A stretch of DNA of 64,000 bases, taken from contig NW_019775443.1 of NCBI RefSeq assembly GCF_001039355.2, forward strand, positions 267,945-331,944, in the 5' to 3' direction. The notes under the pieces were generated by a model. It searched no databases. It was not told where the DNA came from and saw only the letters and a program-made list of their open reading frames with translations. Positions 25,601 to 36,700 of the stretch are shown in pieces. The number at the start of each line of letters is the position of its first letter. Position 1 is the stretch's first letter. The position numbers and the translations under genes are program-made. The stretch is from Lingula anatina (lineage: Eukaryota > Brachiopoda > Lingulata > Lingulida > Lingulidae).

Positions 25601-25885
25601 GATAATTGTATGTGTTGGATACATGGCAAATTAACCTCAAATTAATTTTGGTTATCTTGACTTGGGTCTGATAGAACAAAACAATACAATGGATTTGTTG
25701 TTATAATGATTATTATTACAAAACACCTTTTAAGATAAATCAATTTTTCCTTTCAGATATTAAAAACTGACCCACTACAGAAAACTGAGAGACAGCTATT
25801 TTATTACTTTCACAACAATCCACAAAGACTTGAAGATGCTCTACAAGATGTTTCAGCACGTCTCCAAGCACAGCAGATTTCATAA
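14894..25885 (+). CDS. HAUS3: HAUS augmin-like complex subunit 3, 13 coding exons
   Basis: Subunit of augmin, which recruits gamma-tubulin to spindle microtubules for branched nucleation. Coding exons: 14894-15069, 15297-15404, 15832-15915, 16055-16166, 17930-18133, 21633-21775, 22173-22307, 22895-23078, 23553-23705, 23977-24073, 24557-24701, 25234-25411, 25757-25885. All boundaries are GT/AG and the phases join to exactly 615 codons plus TAA (human HAUS3 is about 603). Matches to the family, seen by eye: N-terminal FLTTLKKLGYPQASNL...FDWIFEN...FLEWFCDH, then FTKKQFFQ, ILRGDYDLKIARQNYF, ELIKQRSRNEFL and RNTIDSRDKFLNRLY. Most of the protein looks like coiled coil. The exon 4 acceptor at 16054 was preferred over one 13 codons downstream because it restores frame and the RNK...NHKLSKL segment. 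Confidence 0.95.
15725..15828 (+). repeat. Two-copy 56-bp tandem duplication next to a HAUS3 acceptor
   Basis: A unit beginning AGCTAATTGCTTAGTGTAAT occurs at 15725 and again at 15781 with only a few differences. Each copy is preceded by an AT-AG. The second copy ends four bases before the exon 3 start at 15832, so the duplication has doubled possible acceptor context there. Confidence 0.9.
16492..17163. mobile_element. hAT-like non-autonomous foldback element with 8-bp target duplication
   Basis: Terminal inverted repeats of about 77-80 bp (left 16492-16571, right 17087-17163) start CACCCTGAGCTTCAGAG and contain GATGAAGATAG(G/T)CTATAGTGAA on the opposite arm. The element is flanked by CATTCTGC at 16484-16491 and 17164-17171. 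An eight-base duplication and CA...TG termini are typical of the hAT superfamily. The 672-bp body is somewhat less AT-rich than its surroundings, shows no transposase and lies in HAUS3 intron 4. Confidence 0.88.
18859..19990. repeat. Tandem array of ~188-bp units
   Basis: Units starting near AACATTGAACTTCCACAAG and ending CAGTGAAAATTGGTCATCC recur at about 18859, 19120, 19321, 19734 and (partial) 19923, with moderate divergence. The third unit is interrupted by a MITE at 19445-19669. The array lies in HAUS3 intron 5. Open frames on the minus strand here are repeats of the same unit, not genes. Confidence 0.88.
19445..19669. mobile_element. PIF/Harbinger-like MITE, TTA target duplication
   Basis: It interrupts a unit of the tandem array, so the empty site is visible in neighbouring units. 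The insertion is bounded by TTA at 19442-19444 and 19670-19672. Ends GACCCCATTTCCATAGATTT and (reverse complement) GGGTGTATTCCCAGAGATTT are imperfect inverted repeats. Three-base TWA duplications are characteristic of PIF/Harbinger. A related copy lies at about 29055-29271. Confidence 0.8.
20113..21120 (+). pseudogene. Broken THAP-domain transposase (DDE_4/ISL2EU-like) relic
   Basis: From the ATG at 20200 the frame reads MAGFTCFLSRYYNN...HMRFNKFPTNP, then a stop, then GHRVCAEHFESGK. The order Cys...His..FP...C-x2-H is that of a THAP zinc finger, though one of the first two cysteines is missing. About 190 bp further on, VKFYTGI appears, followed one frame over by KKFKNFLDFL; together they resemble the FYTG(L)...F..LFDFL segment that precedes the catalytic domain in THAP-carrying PIF-like transposases. 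Stops and at least one frameshift show it is dead. Its ends were not resolved. Confidence 0.62.
21174..21560. repeat. Second block of the ~188-bp tandem units
   Basis: Two further units of the same family (from 21174 and 21366), immediately after a single N at 21172 and separated from the first block by the THAP relic. They end about 75 bp before HAUS3 exon 6. Confidence 0.85.
22590..22624. repeat. (AT)n microsatellite
   Basis: About 17 AT dinucleotides in HAUS3 intron 7. Confidence 0.95.
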
Positions 25886-26298
25886 AGGGCAGCACCTTTT
25901 CTTTTTGCAGAGTATGAATTATGTTTTGTATGTACTTGTACTGTAAGGGTGCATGATGCAATTCAAGACTTGTATGTACCCTCTACTGGCTGGCAGATAT
26001 TATAGGCAATTTTTCAAAAAGCCACCCTGTGACTTTTGGCCAGATTGAAGCAATTAAATCTGCACACACACAGATGGCACTGTACCCGATGTGTAGGGAG
26101 CTACTACAGGAGATCCTCAGTTGACTTCAATCTGAACTAACAAGCTATTCCTAAGGGGCTATTTTTATTTGTCACAAAAGAGCAAGTGATTAAAATCAGA
26201 GCAATTACCCGTCTTGATTGCTGTTAAGGGTGCTTAGCTTAGGCCTGTTGAGTGGCAGTGCCTGAGCAGTTATCCATACAATGACACGCAAGAAAGTT

Positions 26299-26304
26299 AA
26301 TAAA
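26299..26304 (+). promoter_or_regulatory. Candidate HAUS3 poly(A) signal
   Basis: AATAAA on the plus strand, 414 nt past the HAUS3 stop codon, the first canonical hexamer I noticed downstream. Position and strand fit; usage is inferred. Confidence 0.5.
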
Positions 26305-26469
26305 AGCAAAGAATGGTTTGATTTGGTGTACAATCATTAGTCTATAATTTATTTCTGATTCACTTTACAATTTATTTTATATTCACAGCCTTGTTGACAT
26401 ATGGTGCACCTAACTTGTTACACAATCAACAAATATAAATTCATTTGTACACTATCAATAATTGTGTCA

Positions 26470-26745
26470 CTGCAGATTCAAAATTTGTGATAACTATGAC
26501 AAAGTGGCACCAACCATGTGGAAATACTAAGCCTTAAATCAATTAAAGTATCTATGTTTACTTAACATAAATGACTTCATGAAATTCAGCAAACTGACTT
26601 TCACATAATTCACAAATCTGATATTAAAAAAAAAAAAATTACCGAGTCTGACTGCTAATTATTGAACCCATTACTCCCTGCCATTGCAGATCAACTACAT
26701 GATGAACATTGAACTTCCACAAGTACATATCATTAATTAATTTTT
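26470..26745. repeat. Dispersed copy of the sequence that flanks the 188-bp array
   Basis: This stretch matches 18640-18890 over more than 200 bp: a shared AATTTGTGATAA(G/C)TATGAC, then CATGAAATTCAGCAAACTGA, an A-run, and the first part of one array unit. It lies between HAUS3 and GAK. The array is therefore part of a dispersed element with a repeated core rather than a purely local satellite. Confidence 0.8.
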
Positions 26746-27131
26746 TTGCACTGCATAACTAATTTATAAGTCAACACCAACTTATTCCCCTTATTCAAGA
26801 TGTATAATTATATATCACATGTATATGTATATATCTAATAATAATACCTGGATTTATATGCAGCATTAAACATTTTTTTCTTTACTTAATTGTACACTCT
26901 TTGGGATTTCATCTGGTGACATATTTATCTTAAAAAGTAAAATAATAACAGTGTCCCATAGTTTATGCTGTTATATTTGATAATCAGTAAAATCTGCTGT
27001 GACACGGTATGCATTACAGTATTTTTCTCATTTATTTGTTTTTATTGACAGTGCTTTAAAAGTAAAAGAACTATACAGTTTCACTGGTTCCACATTGAAA
27101 TCTTCCTATGCTTACTGCCTGGCAAGATGGG

Positions 27132-27621
27132 TTAGTAGAGTGACTGCATTCCTGAATTTTCAAACTCAGTCCATGCATCATTTAACTCCATGAATATCAA
27201 TTTTGCCAGGTTTTCCTGAGGAGTTCCAGTGAGCTAAAAATATAAAAATAATGACAGATTTGTATTAATAAAATAATTATCATTTCATGTTTTAATACAT
27301 GAAACAAAATGTATTCAATTCCTCTCCAGATAACAACTGTCATACAGACGGGAAGAGTATTATCAAGTTAATACATTTCACATGGGAAACTTGAACCAAA
27401 CGGCTATTCTTTGCTGGGTCTATAAATATATAACCTATACTCACTTTATCAGGATGTATAACTAAGACTGCTTTCCTGTATGCTTTCTTCACTTGTTCTG
27501 GTGTCACCAAGTCATGCATGCCAACATCTTTCCACCTGTTTTCACCTTCCCAAAGTACAGAGTTCATAGAGCCAAGAAGGGCGCGGATATTGCGTTCTTT
27601 ACCTTCTACCCACTCCTTGAC
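27132..27621 (-). other. GAK: GAK C-terminal J domain exons 24-25
   Basis: Encodes [19 protein letters not shown], then [21 protein letters not shown], and after the intron [20 protein letters not shown], ending SLY plus stop. The HPD tripeptide that stimulates Hsc70 ATPase is intact (about residues 1332-1334). The intron falls directly after HPDK. Confidence 0.95.
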
Positions 27622-27727
27622 CTGCAAATGTTAAAACAATACCACTAAGAATCACAAAAAAATTGGGGATGATGCATTCTGGAAATGTCACCATTTTTAC
27701 CTCAGGAAATTATATATATATAATATA

Positions 27728-27758
<31 letters not shown>

Positions 27759-30700
27759 AATGAAAACACAAACAGATGCAGACGGTTGTCATAAAAGAGA
27801 CTGTTTACAAGAATAGTACATTCAATTAACAAGTTTGTGAAAATGGTTTATTTGGCAGTATTGTCACTGCTGTCATTATTGTTATCCAGGGTTATCAACA
27901 CCACACCTGCAAATTTTGTTGAAAAACACCAGACTCTACCTTTAGCATCTCAGGATCCATTATCTGGGCTTGCACATCTTTTCTCATTTCTTTGATCGTC
28001 TTAGGCTCATTTTTACTAGAGGATGCTGAAAACCCGTGAGTTCCCAGCAGGTCTTCAAATGTATTTTTGGTCATCTGTGGTTTTTCATAACCTACATTCA
28101 TGAAAAGAAAATTCCATGTTTTAAATGTAATTCATCTTGAGGTGATTGTTATCAGTATTCCCTACAGCATCCTAAAGAGAATAGAACAAATAAACATGAC
28201 TAAAAATTGCAAAATACACTGCAAAAGAATCAAAAACGTGTTGGAACTTCACACCTACAGGCCATGACCAACAAAAGATCCAAGGACCATGAAATTTTAT
28301 TGTTCAGTTGGACCAGGAAGAAATTTTAGGGTCACCTTTGAGAATTTACAGTCAGTCCTGCAAAAGATCCTTTCAGCATTATTTCTCATAGCTGCTGGTC
28401 CGAGTGTCTGCAAGCCTACTCACCAAAAGGTTTTCTGGGTCCCCTGTCCTCTCTCCCTCCCACCACACTGGAGAACCCTCCAACATTATAGTTGGGTTTG
28501 GCAGCCTGGGGCTTCTTTTGTTGTTGTTGTTGTTGTTGTTGTTGCAGAGGCTGAGACTGTTTTTTTGTTGGGGACTGCCATGATCCTAAAGCAAGTTGGA
28601 AAAAATGCAATAACATCTCCTAATTACTCATAATTACTTGATGCTCAAAATAGCCACTATCAGTAAACATTTCCTAGATTGAACCAGACAGGAAGCTCAG
28701 AGAGGGTCTAATTAAGTCCACTCAAAATGTCACAATACTGATTCTTTAATAAGAAAGTTAGTAAATCATGCACACTCAAAATAGCAGAATAATATTCCTT
28801 GGAATTAGACAGGGAGGTCAGCAAGAGGATGTAATTAAGAAATCTTTGCTAATTTTGCAAAACTATTTTTAGCACTCCTAGATCTAAATTCAAACAGATC
28901 CAATGGCCACTTAATTAACAGAGTTAACACACAGGATTGACACTTCAAAAACCTTCCAAAACAAATAAGCCATAAAGAAAGACCTACTTCGAGAAACTCG
29001 AATATATTAGAGCATGACAAAATTATAAACAATGGTCATGAACACTCAACATAGGCTCTGTTCTCACAACTTTTAGATCGATCTATCACCGCGGGGAGTC
29101 TCACTAGATTACTGTCAGATAATCCCCCTTAAGTGTCCGTCCCCGCCTACTACAAGCTTTAAGGGGTAATTAACTTTCGTGTCCGCCCGGCTGACAGCTA
29201 TTTAGCGTGAACTCCCAGGGAGTTAGGTCGATCCAATGTAGGTCGATCTAATCTATGAGAATGGGGTGTTAGACTCAAATCCATAACTCAACTACAAACA
29301 TTTCAAATAGTGTGTGTGTAGTCCAGTGAATACCAATAAGAATCAATCCAAAAGTTCTCATAAATAACCTGATCATGACCAGTTTCAAACTTGACCAGCA
29401 TTTAAACCTCATCAAATGCTTATAGCAAAATAGATTCAGAAATAAACTTTATGTCCTTTAGTTTATATAATACATAAAGATATACATCTGAAGGTAACAA
29501 AACTGCATTTTGATTCATAACAGCAGGGTATACTGCTTGAGAAAACAACTAAGAGGTCACTGTAATGAAAGTCCCCTTACCTCCTGCTCCTTGCATTTTT
29601 TGTTGTGACTGTCCAGCAGTTGGCACATTAGGCATTGCACTGAAACTCTGACTGCCCTTCATACCTTGTACACCAAGGCTGCCAAAGTTACCTGGCAAAA
29701 TAGACACAAAGGTACCAACTTATTAAATAGGAAGGGACACATGTCGTCCCTACAGTAATGAAATCTTGGCTCAATTCAACCGATCGAGATTTGGCGCGTG
29801 GGGAGGCGTGTGAGAAGTGGAGAGACTATTACAGGATTAAGCAGTCTTCCTTTCATGTAGGTCTGCCACATTTAGGTCACGGCCTAGCTAGCAGTAGGCT
29901 CTTCTCGATCTGAATGGTCCCTAAAATCACCAACTTATTTGACTGTCACTTAAATGATTTTGATAAGTAATACCAACCTAAATTTGCAAAGGGATCAGCT
30001 GGTTTGGCATCAACATGTCCTCTGATGTTTTGTGAGCTGCTGTTTCTCTGCATGCCCATCCCTTCAGCAGTTGTGGTGCTGCCACTTGTGGTTTGGAACC
30101 CCATTCCAGGGAAGCTGCTATTGCGGTGCATTCCCATCCCAAGGTGCGGCCCAAGGTGTGCCCCAAGGTGGGACCCACTACTCTGGTGGGCAGCAGTGCC
30201 ATTATTTCCACCACCCATCAAATTGGCACCTGGGTTGGCATTCCAGCCGCCCCCCATTCCCCCCATGTTGGTGGCACTCCCATTCCTGGGCAAAGAGGTG
30301 GCAGTTGGATCCCAACTCCCCATCAAATCGGGACCATCTTGTGCTGTACCACTTGCTGTTGTTGTCTTGCCTCCACTGCTTCCCGTGAACCCTATGAAAT
30401 CATCATTCCCTGACTGAGATCCATGGAAGGGATCAAATGCATCAAAATGATTGGCAAAGTCTGTATCATTCTGTCCTTGTTTTGTGTTTTGAAATGTGTT
30501 CTGATTGGAAAATGGTTGTTGAAATGACGAGGCTGAGGAAGATGCTGGGGCAGCATCTTGAAAGGGGTCAAATGTGTCTTGACCACCCAACAAATCTGCT
30601 GTAGTGTTGCTTTTCTCACTGCCACCGTATGAAGCTGATCCACTTAGGAGGTCAAAGTTAGAGGCTTCCGTTTCAGTGTGACCAATGTCAAACAAATTTA

Positions 30701-33700
30701 TGTCATTAGAAGTGGTCTGTGCACTTCCCATATTCAGTAGATCCACCTGGGGCTCTGCAGGCTTGTTATCTGCAGTTGTCCGGGTAACATGGGGAGGTGG
30801 AGGTCTTGGAGGAGGCACATGACTTACCTCGTCTTCCTCACCGCTCACATCTCCAAGAAGACCTGCTCCCTCCTCTCTCTGCAAGTAGCTCTTGTTCTCC
30901 TCTTGCTGACCATGTCTTTCATTGGTAAAATCAGCAAAATCATCACTCACACGCCTGTTTCTCACATTGTCACTGGGAACATCATCCTGCCATTCAATGG
31001 TGTCAAAGAAACTGGACTTGCCAACTTTTGTCCCTCCTTGCATGCCCTTTTGGGCATTGGCCTGACTGAAGAAGTCATTTTGGTCTTTAGATGGTGGTGG
31101 GGTTGTTACCTCCTCCTCTGAAGTTGTACTCTCAGACCGACTCATGCTTTTCTTCTGCTTAACTCCTGCAATTGAATCAATAAGCCACCATTCTAAGGTG
31201 CTAAATAATGTAAACCTTGAAACTATAGAAAAAAATATAGGAGAAATGCTGACTAGCATTAAGACAAAAGAAAAAGTGGATGATATTAAATTGAAATTTG
31301 CCATTAACAATTTTTCCTAGGATTTATGTCATTTCAAAAGTCACATTCTTACCAAATTCTGCACACACTCTTTGGAATTCTTCCTTATTTGAAAAGAGGA
31401 TTCTAGGTTTCATCTCCTTTGTATTGGCTGACTCCCATATGGGTGGTTTCTCTCCAGGTCTCCGCACACGATCTTTTGGGGCCACAGCAAGTGACAGCAC
31501 CACATTGAACAGCTCTGGGTACTTCTCTGGGTCTTCTGTCTGATCCAAGTCATACCTGAAAGTAATGGCAGATACTAAAAGATGGAACAGTGGAAGAGAC
31601 TAAAATGCAAAATACACTCAAAGGCTGAACATGTAATATGTATATTGTGGAATGAGGAAATAATGCTTAGAAAACATCAACAGAATAACAGACAATAATA
31701 AATATATGAAATTATATAAAGTTTAAATTCTTTGGCTCCTCTTTATGAATCAGAGGTAACTAGAGGATCAGAGAGGCGATACNTTTACCTCGTCTTCCTC
31801 ACCGCTCACATCTCCAAGAAGACCTGCTCCCTCCTCTCTCTGCAAGTAGCTCTTGTTCTCCTCTTGCTGACCATGTCTTTCATTGGTAAAATCAGCAAAA
31901 TCATCACTCACACGCCTGTTTCTCACATTGTCACTGGGAACATCATCCTGCCATTCAATGGTGTCAAAGAAACTGGACTTGCCAACTTTTGTCCCTCCTT
32001 GCATGCCCTTTTGGGCATTGGCCTGACTGAAGAAGTCATTTTGGTCTTTAGATGGTGGTGGGGTTGTTACCTCCTCCTCTGAAGTTGTACTCTCAGACCG
32101 ACTCATGCTTTTCTTCTGCTTAACTCCTGCAATTGAATCAATAAGCCACCATTCTAAGGTGCTAAATAATGTAAACCTTGAAACTATAGAAAAAAATATA
32201 GGAGAAATGCTGACTAGCGTTAAGACAAAAGAAAAAGTGGATGATATTAAATTGAAATTTGCCATTAACAATTTTTCCTAGGATTTATGTCATTTCAAAA
32301 GTCACATTCTTACCAAATTCTGCACACACTCTTTGGAATTCTTCCTTATTTGAAAAGAGGATTCTAGGTTTCATCTCCTTTGTATTGGCTGACTCCCATA
32401 TGGGTGGTTTCTCTCCAGGTCTCCGCACACGATCTTTTGGGGCCACAGCGAGTGACAGCACCACATTGAACAGCTCTGGGTACTTCTCTGGGTCTTCTGT
32501 CTGATCCAAGTCATACCTGAAAGTAATGGCAGATACTAAAAGACGGAACAGTGGAAGAGACTAAAATGCAAAATACACTCAAAGGCTGAACATGTAATAT
32601 GTATATTGTGGAATGAGGAAATAATGCTTAGAAAACATCAACAGAATAACAGACAATAATAAATATATGAAATTATATAAAGTTTAAATTCTTTGGCTCC
32701 TCTTTATGAATCAGAGGTAATTAAGTATGGCCTTTATCTGAAAATTAACCTAATTAGACTTCACCTAGTTATTCATAGATCTACTTGGATGGATAAAATC
32801 TTTCAAGTCTATCAAATGATGTGTTAACCATTTCAGTTTATATATGTATATAAATATAAAGTTTGAAACCAAATTGGAATGAAAAACCAAAATTATGTTA
32901 ATCTTTAAAATCATAATGAGAAAAATCTGAGAAGGTTCATATGTCCTTTTTGTAACCAAAATTATTCTAAAAAACATTTTTAAACTCTTTAAAATATACA
33001 TTCAATTTTACACTTACTTGGAAAACTTGATGTCTTTTTGATCTGACTTCAGATATCCCGTATGGAATTGAACTTGAAACATCTTGAAAGATGTTATCTG
33101 GAAATATATATTCAGTGTTCTGCCACTAAATACAGTGTAAAGCAAACTGCAAATACTGATTAAATTCAGATAAAATGAAATAAACATAATCATCTCCAAA
33201 ACAATGTAGTACAAGTAATATATAAGACACTGATTTAAGATTTCTAAAAAGAAATAAGTAGATTTTTAGTATACTTTTGTAAATATCAAAAATGTAGTAA
33301 AATTAAGGAATGAGCATATCAACTGAAAACTCTAAGTAATCGCCATACCTTTCCTTGCACTTTCCCCCCAAAGGTAGACCTGGCATGGTAGGCCACAATG
33401 GTTACATCTCCACATACTGACACATTCAGTGGAATAACAACCTTACTGTCAGAGACATCATACCCCCTAAAAAGAAAAGAGCAGGTAACCATCAAACTAA
33501 TCACAATAAATAAATAAAATAAATTAATTAATTAAATAAAATAAAACAAAAATCAATACATCATATTTTGTTCACAGCATGAATGCACAGATGCAAAAGC
33601 TTAACAAAATTTGCCATCTGGAATAAATGAGAGTGAGGTGATTTCTCCAGACAATGCTGACATTTTACACCACTTCTCAATAAAACATACCCTGTTTTCT

Positions 33701-36700
33701 TTTAATAACTGATATTTTTTTGCTTTTTTTACTCATTATCAGCTTTATTAAACAAATAATTTTTCAACTACAATCTGGTGTGTGAAAAACTTTTAATAAT
33801 ATGAAATGTCCTTCAACCTATTCTGACAGCTGGTTTGCTATAGTATACCTCATTCTATCATATTCCTGTGATGTGGATAAAACTCTTTCTTCACCAACAT
33901 AGACCTCCACAAAAGGTCTACAACCAGACCTGTAAAAAAAAGTGAACGTGAACAATAACTACACACATTTTAAAAAAGACATACCAATGAAGTTAAAACC
34001 ATCAAAGGCAGTGCATTTATTTAAAATTCTTTACATATTTTTAATACAACCCATATCCTGAAAAAGGGAATGAAAAGAGAATTCCACTAAGGGCTCAGAG
34101 AGGCAATGGCTGCATTAAGAGATTGTACCACCAGCCTAAAAAGTGGTAAATGGGACATTCCACAAAAAAGTAAGCTTTGAGTCAGCAATGCCTACATGTG
34201 GTGAAAAATCTGCATACCTGCTGAATATCATTATTGGTTACTGTTGGTTTCCATCCATACCGGAGAATATCATTGTATAAAATGGCAAAAATAAGTCCAA
34301 ATTATGCAGATAATACACCAAATGTGTGCAGACCACTGTAGTAACTCAATTTTTTTTCTTTCTTTTTAGGAATGACCCAAATAACATAATTTGATTGACA
34401 CAACTTCTCAGTTGACACACAAATTGGTATGAACTTCAGGACACAGGATTCTCTATCAAATTTACCAAGTAAAAGAATCATGTAAATATATTGCGGCCCA
34501 GATGTTTGGTGTTGGATGCAAACATACACATTTTTTTTGCAAATACAATACGTTCAACCTAATGGTAAAATTGCATAAAAGAGATCGCAGTACAATAATG
34601 ACATACTATAATGGAATGGAAATGTATTTATAAGATGAACAGAAATTAATAATAATTATAATAATAATAATTTATAAAGATTGCAACCTAGTGTGTTGAA
34701 ATTGTACCTAAAATGATAACATTGCAATTAAATAAAATGCTACATGTTTGAATGAAACTAAGTTAAACGAATTCTGCACAAAAAGGGATTTACAGGCAGT
34801 ATATATACAAGGTATAGATATTGCTATTAACTGTTATCTTGGCTTAACGATCTCCTGTTGACAATTTCTGCTATCAAAGTGCGTTGAACTGCGTAATATG
34901 AAAACTGCTTTTTCTTCTTGCTCAGATCACTAACCATTTCCCGCTGAAGATACAAATAATAATATTCTTAGTTTTTCTAAATATTAGGTTGTGTATTTTC
35001 AAAAAATTTGTCAGTTGTCCACCCCTCTTTGAAAATAAAGGTCATCCAGTGATGCCTGGGCCCATTCAAATGACGACTGGACAGTGTGCTGGGAAAAGCC
35101 TTGACGCCCTGCCTAAAGAGCAATCATGGCTTTGCTGGCATCAGCCAAAGAAACTTGTACTGATCTATTCTTACCATTTGACGCAATGAGTGGCCAATTT
35201 AAATTAAACCCATTACTGTATACATACACTGTCAAAGGAACCCGCAAATTTCACATGAGAATTTCTGAAACTGCCATTTCAGACTTGAGATGGACATTGC
35301 AAAAAGAAAGAATATGACATTTTATAAAAAAAAAAAGTATTCTCACCAGGGATAATTATGAAATTCCATGGGTTTTCCAGTGAAATTCTCAAAAATCAAA
35401 ATTCCAGGTTTTTCCAGGAACTTCAGGGGATGTGTACCCTGAGTGTCAGAGCAACGTAAAAGCTAGCTTGCTAAATATACCTTGTGGTGGAGTCACTTTT
35501 ACTAACTCTGAAGACCAGCGGCCATGAAAGTTTTCCATCAATCAAATAGAACTGCTCCGCAGTGAAAATGCAGTTGAATGTCATCAGACCAAAATAAAAC
35601 GTAAAACAAATTTAATTCTGCTTTATTTAATTTTATTTGCTGTATTTAAGATGTAAAGTGAAAAAATAAATAATATTCTTCGGAAAAAAAAGATATATCC
35701 AATGTTTTTGTATTTTTTTGCTTATCAAAGAACATTTAGTCCTGAGATATACACGTGCACAATACATGTGCTTGCCGTGTGCCAAATTTGACAGCTACAC
35801 TGTATGCCCGATACCACTATAAGGGCTGCGCAATGGCTACACGAAAATAAGTTTTTACAGCAGAATGTTGCTTGTATTGTGGCACTGACCTTCGACTGCA
35901 AGATATTTTCATTTCAAACTTCTAACTCCGCGTCAGACATTTTAATTGCTTCTTGTCTCGCCTGCACGAGACTTCAGCGCAAGGCGGGAAAGGCAGCTAT
36001 AGGCGGCCAAACCTGTGACGTACGAGAGTTATGACTTCCAAATATGGATCCAGGCGGACACAGCTGTGACGTGTGACTTCCAAATATGGAAGCGCCCCAG
36101 GCAGAATTTTGAAGAAGAACGCCCCCGAGTTGCCACTGTTCACTAGAGCCTGGTATTGCTACTATGGGTTATATATGAAATCAAGATCGAGCTGGCAATA
36201 CCGGAATCTAGAACCTTGGGTAAGGATGTGCCAACCCTGTCATAAGTTCCTTTACAGGCAATTTTCCTATTAATCATCAAAACATGTTATGTTCAAAATA
36301 TTTTTATAATATCTTATTAGTCCCTTCAGGGGAATCACAAAATTCCACAAGGGAAATTCTCCAAAATAAAAATTCCAGGTTTTTTCAGGAATTTCAGGGA
36401 CTGTGCAATTCCTGTTATAAGCTAATTTATTAACAATTTTTCCATATAAATCAGCAAAACATGTTATGTGCAAAATATTTTTACAATATCTTATTATTTG
36501 CTTAAAAGGCCAGTGCACAGCATAACAAGTATGTCCTTATGGATTCTCAGACATCAGGATATACATCATAGACATCAGGATATACATCTCAGACATCAGG
36601 AGGTACAATGTAGACATCAGGTATATTTCTAAGACACCAGGATATACTTCTTAGACATCAGGATATACTTCTCATGCATCAGCTTATACTTCTTTGATAC

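Larger units (their letters stand above)
25886..27131. other. Convergent 3' region between HAUS3 and GAK
   Basis: It holds the HAUS3 3' UTR (plus strand), the dispersed repeat at 26470-26745 and the GAK 3' UTR (minus strand). Minus-strand AATAAA candidates (TTTATT on the plus strand) lie at about 27031-27036 and 27040-27046, roughly 100 nt past the GAK stop. No further gene was seen. Confidence 0.55.

Noticed and set aside
30004-30417. Three long plus-strand frames of up to 137 residues
   Set aside because: Antisense shadows of the low-complexity GAK exon 20.
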